Assembly: GCA_964057225.1 (NCBI GenBank)
Contig: OZ059896.1
Location: 16,690,501-16,754,500, forward strand
Length of the DNA stretch: 64,000 nt
Direction of reading: 5' to 3'
DNA from: Auanema rhodensis
Lineage: Eukaryota; Nematoda; Chromadorea; Rhabditida; Rhabditidae
In this document: positions 62,587-64,000 of the stretch, one piece after another
Layout: each line of letters starts with the position of its first letter
How positions within the stretch are numbered: position 1 is the first letter of the stretch
The notes under the pieces: generated by a model
What the model was told of the DNA's origin: nothing
The model's input: the letters and a program-made list of their open reading frames with translations, nothing else
Database searches by the model: none
Position numbers and translations under genes: made by a program

Positions 62587-63489
62587 CAATCACACTCTTT
62601 TAGCTCATGTCAAATTCTCTCATATCATCACTCTAGTTATGTTTGTATGATGAAATATGTTGGAAAATCTGTCTTTTATATTCATTATCTTTAAAGGAAA
62701 AAGTGGAAAAAATGAAAAAAAGGCTGGTGAATCTTGTGATCTATATCCACAACCCCCAATAAGCTGTTCTTCCCCACTTCCTCTCTCTTCTTACATTCAC
62801 TTCATTAATAGTTTACCGTAATGATTTGTTTGAATATAGAAATATATAGAGAAAAAAACAGTTAAATTTGAAAACATTATCATCTAATAAGCATAAACAT
62901 AATTACTTAGCGACAATAAAACACGATTGAGGATAAGCTTCATAGTTATAACTTTGAGGAGAAACGGGCTCAAACACAAATTATGGATAATGATGTTCAA
63001 AAACGAAACGTTGCAAGAACAGGCAACTGTTGTCTGATTCTTCAAGCAACTGATGACATAGAATATGATTCTGAATGATCTGTATGATGTCGATTGTATC
63101 TTTAAGAAGCCAAGTTTAGGTACAAAACATGATAATTCACTAAAAGTCAATGAAAGTCACGTATAAATAATAGGAGAATTGTGAAATATCTTCGATTTAA
63201 AGAATAATCATTGAGTTGAGATATATAGAAGTGAGTCAGTTCGATTCATAAACTTTTTGATATCTCAGAAAAGTCACGTTCGCAATCAAATATCTAATTA
63301 GCTGAGAAAAAAAAGATGAAAATTTCTTAGGGTTCTCAGGTACTCATCTTTAGGAACAACAGGATGGACACAACGTGGTTGATTGTAGAATGAGGAAAGA
63401 AGATGAACTTGAAACAAGAAAAAAAAGAAAAAGAGAAGGAGAGAGTAAGAGGATGATGACCGTTCAGAAAAACAAATTAAAAGGAAATA

Positions 63490-63499
63490 GAGAGAGAAT

Positions 63500-63536
<37 letters not shown>

Positions 63537-63605
63537 AGGGGGAAGGAGAGAGGGAGAGGGGGAAGGAGAGAGAGAGAGGGGGAGACAGAGAAAGAGACAA
63601 AAAAC

Positions 63606-63656
<51 letters not shown>
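63490..63656 (+). repeat. GA-rich microsatellite tract with internal 27-bp duplication
   Basis: Two GA-rich runs flank a segment in which GAGAGGGAGAGGGGGAAGGA-type units occur twice (about 63525-63575). It ends in a clean (GA)n of about 22 units at 63611-63653. Confidence 0.85.
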
Positions 63657-63657
<1 letters not shown>

Positions 63658-64000
63658 TTAGGAGTGAAATAAAGAAAAGGGGGAAATACAATAGACGATA
63701 CGGTTTTGACCGTACATTAAGAACATTTTGAACCATGTAATCTTATGACCATAATCTAGAAATTAGCAATTTTCGGTGTATGAGTACTAAATATTTTGGT
63801 CACCATAAGAAAAGGAATTTTAATAATTAAATTTCAAAATAAAAAAGAAAATAGATGAGAAAACAAGAGATACGTCCAGTTACATATGTATTATACATTA
63901 AATAGATGAATACCATATACATATAGTTAAAAGAAGAGAAATATAAGTTATGAATTCAACTCAGGTCGACACATTTTGATGGTTTGATCTCTTGGCCTTT

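Larger units (their letters stand above)
61718..64000. other. Region upstream of the DM-domain gene
   Basis: The promoter side of the DM-domain gene, 2.3 kb. AT-rich, with purine-rich plus-strand stretches, a (CAGT)n repeat at 62558-62586, and a long GA-rich tract at 63490-63656. Open frames at 63298-63736 on both strands are translations of that tract. No gene or RNA is recognised. Confidence 0.4.

Overview
The window is AT-rich nuclear DNA from a nematode. The evidence is multi-exon genes with many introns of about 45-60 bp ending in TTTCAG or TTTAG, 3'-splice-like TTTCAG/TTTTAG just upstream of several start codons (as expected for spliced-leader trans-splicing), nematode chemoreceptor genes of the srx type, cuticle-like secreted repeat proteins, and CCA/GGA codon preference. 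I cannot fix the genus. Exon models were built by eye, by matching frames, phases and GT/AG borders. Almost all introns close in phase, and the exceptions are stated.

Layout: (1) 497-1467 +, vha-8, V-ATPase subunit E, complete, seven exons. (2) 2528-5189, a mobile-element zone: a mariner-type transposase fragment, then a 2.3 kb segment bounded by a 57-bp imperfect inverted repeat. It holds a broken family-B (protein-primed type) DNA polymerase relic on the minus strand and a three-exon retropepsin-like reading frame on the plus strand. (3) 5725-6121 -, an 87-aa protein with a possible CBP/p300 NCBD-like helix set. (4) 7212-11393 +, two tandem intact srx-like seven-transmembrane receptors. (5) 12880-14735 +, a Mn-type cation diffusion facilitator. 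(6) 14947-19361 -, a ClC-1/2-type chloride channel, convergent with the CDF gene. (7) 21151-24413 -, an SLC41/MgtE-type magnesium transporter. (8) 24414-33285, almost 9 kb with no gene I can support, purine-skewed and microsatellite-rich. (9) 33286-43929 -, two diverged paralogous secreted repeat proteins (693 and 619 aa) flanking a small unrecognised gene (40005-40888). (10) 48138-61717 -, a 524-aa DM-domain transcription factor spread over 13.6 kb with introns of 5.5, 3.9 and 2.3 kb. (11) 61718-64000, repeat-rich DNA without a supported gene.

Three membrane ion transporters (CDF, ClC, SLC41) sit side by side, but on two strands with separate promoters, so this is neighbourhood rather than an operon. 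The two secreted repeat proteins look like an old tandem duplication: same strand, tiny first exon, signal peptide, Cys/Gly-rich head, long Pro/Gln/Glu-rich body and an acidic tail with a YDD motif.
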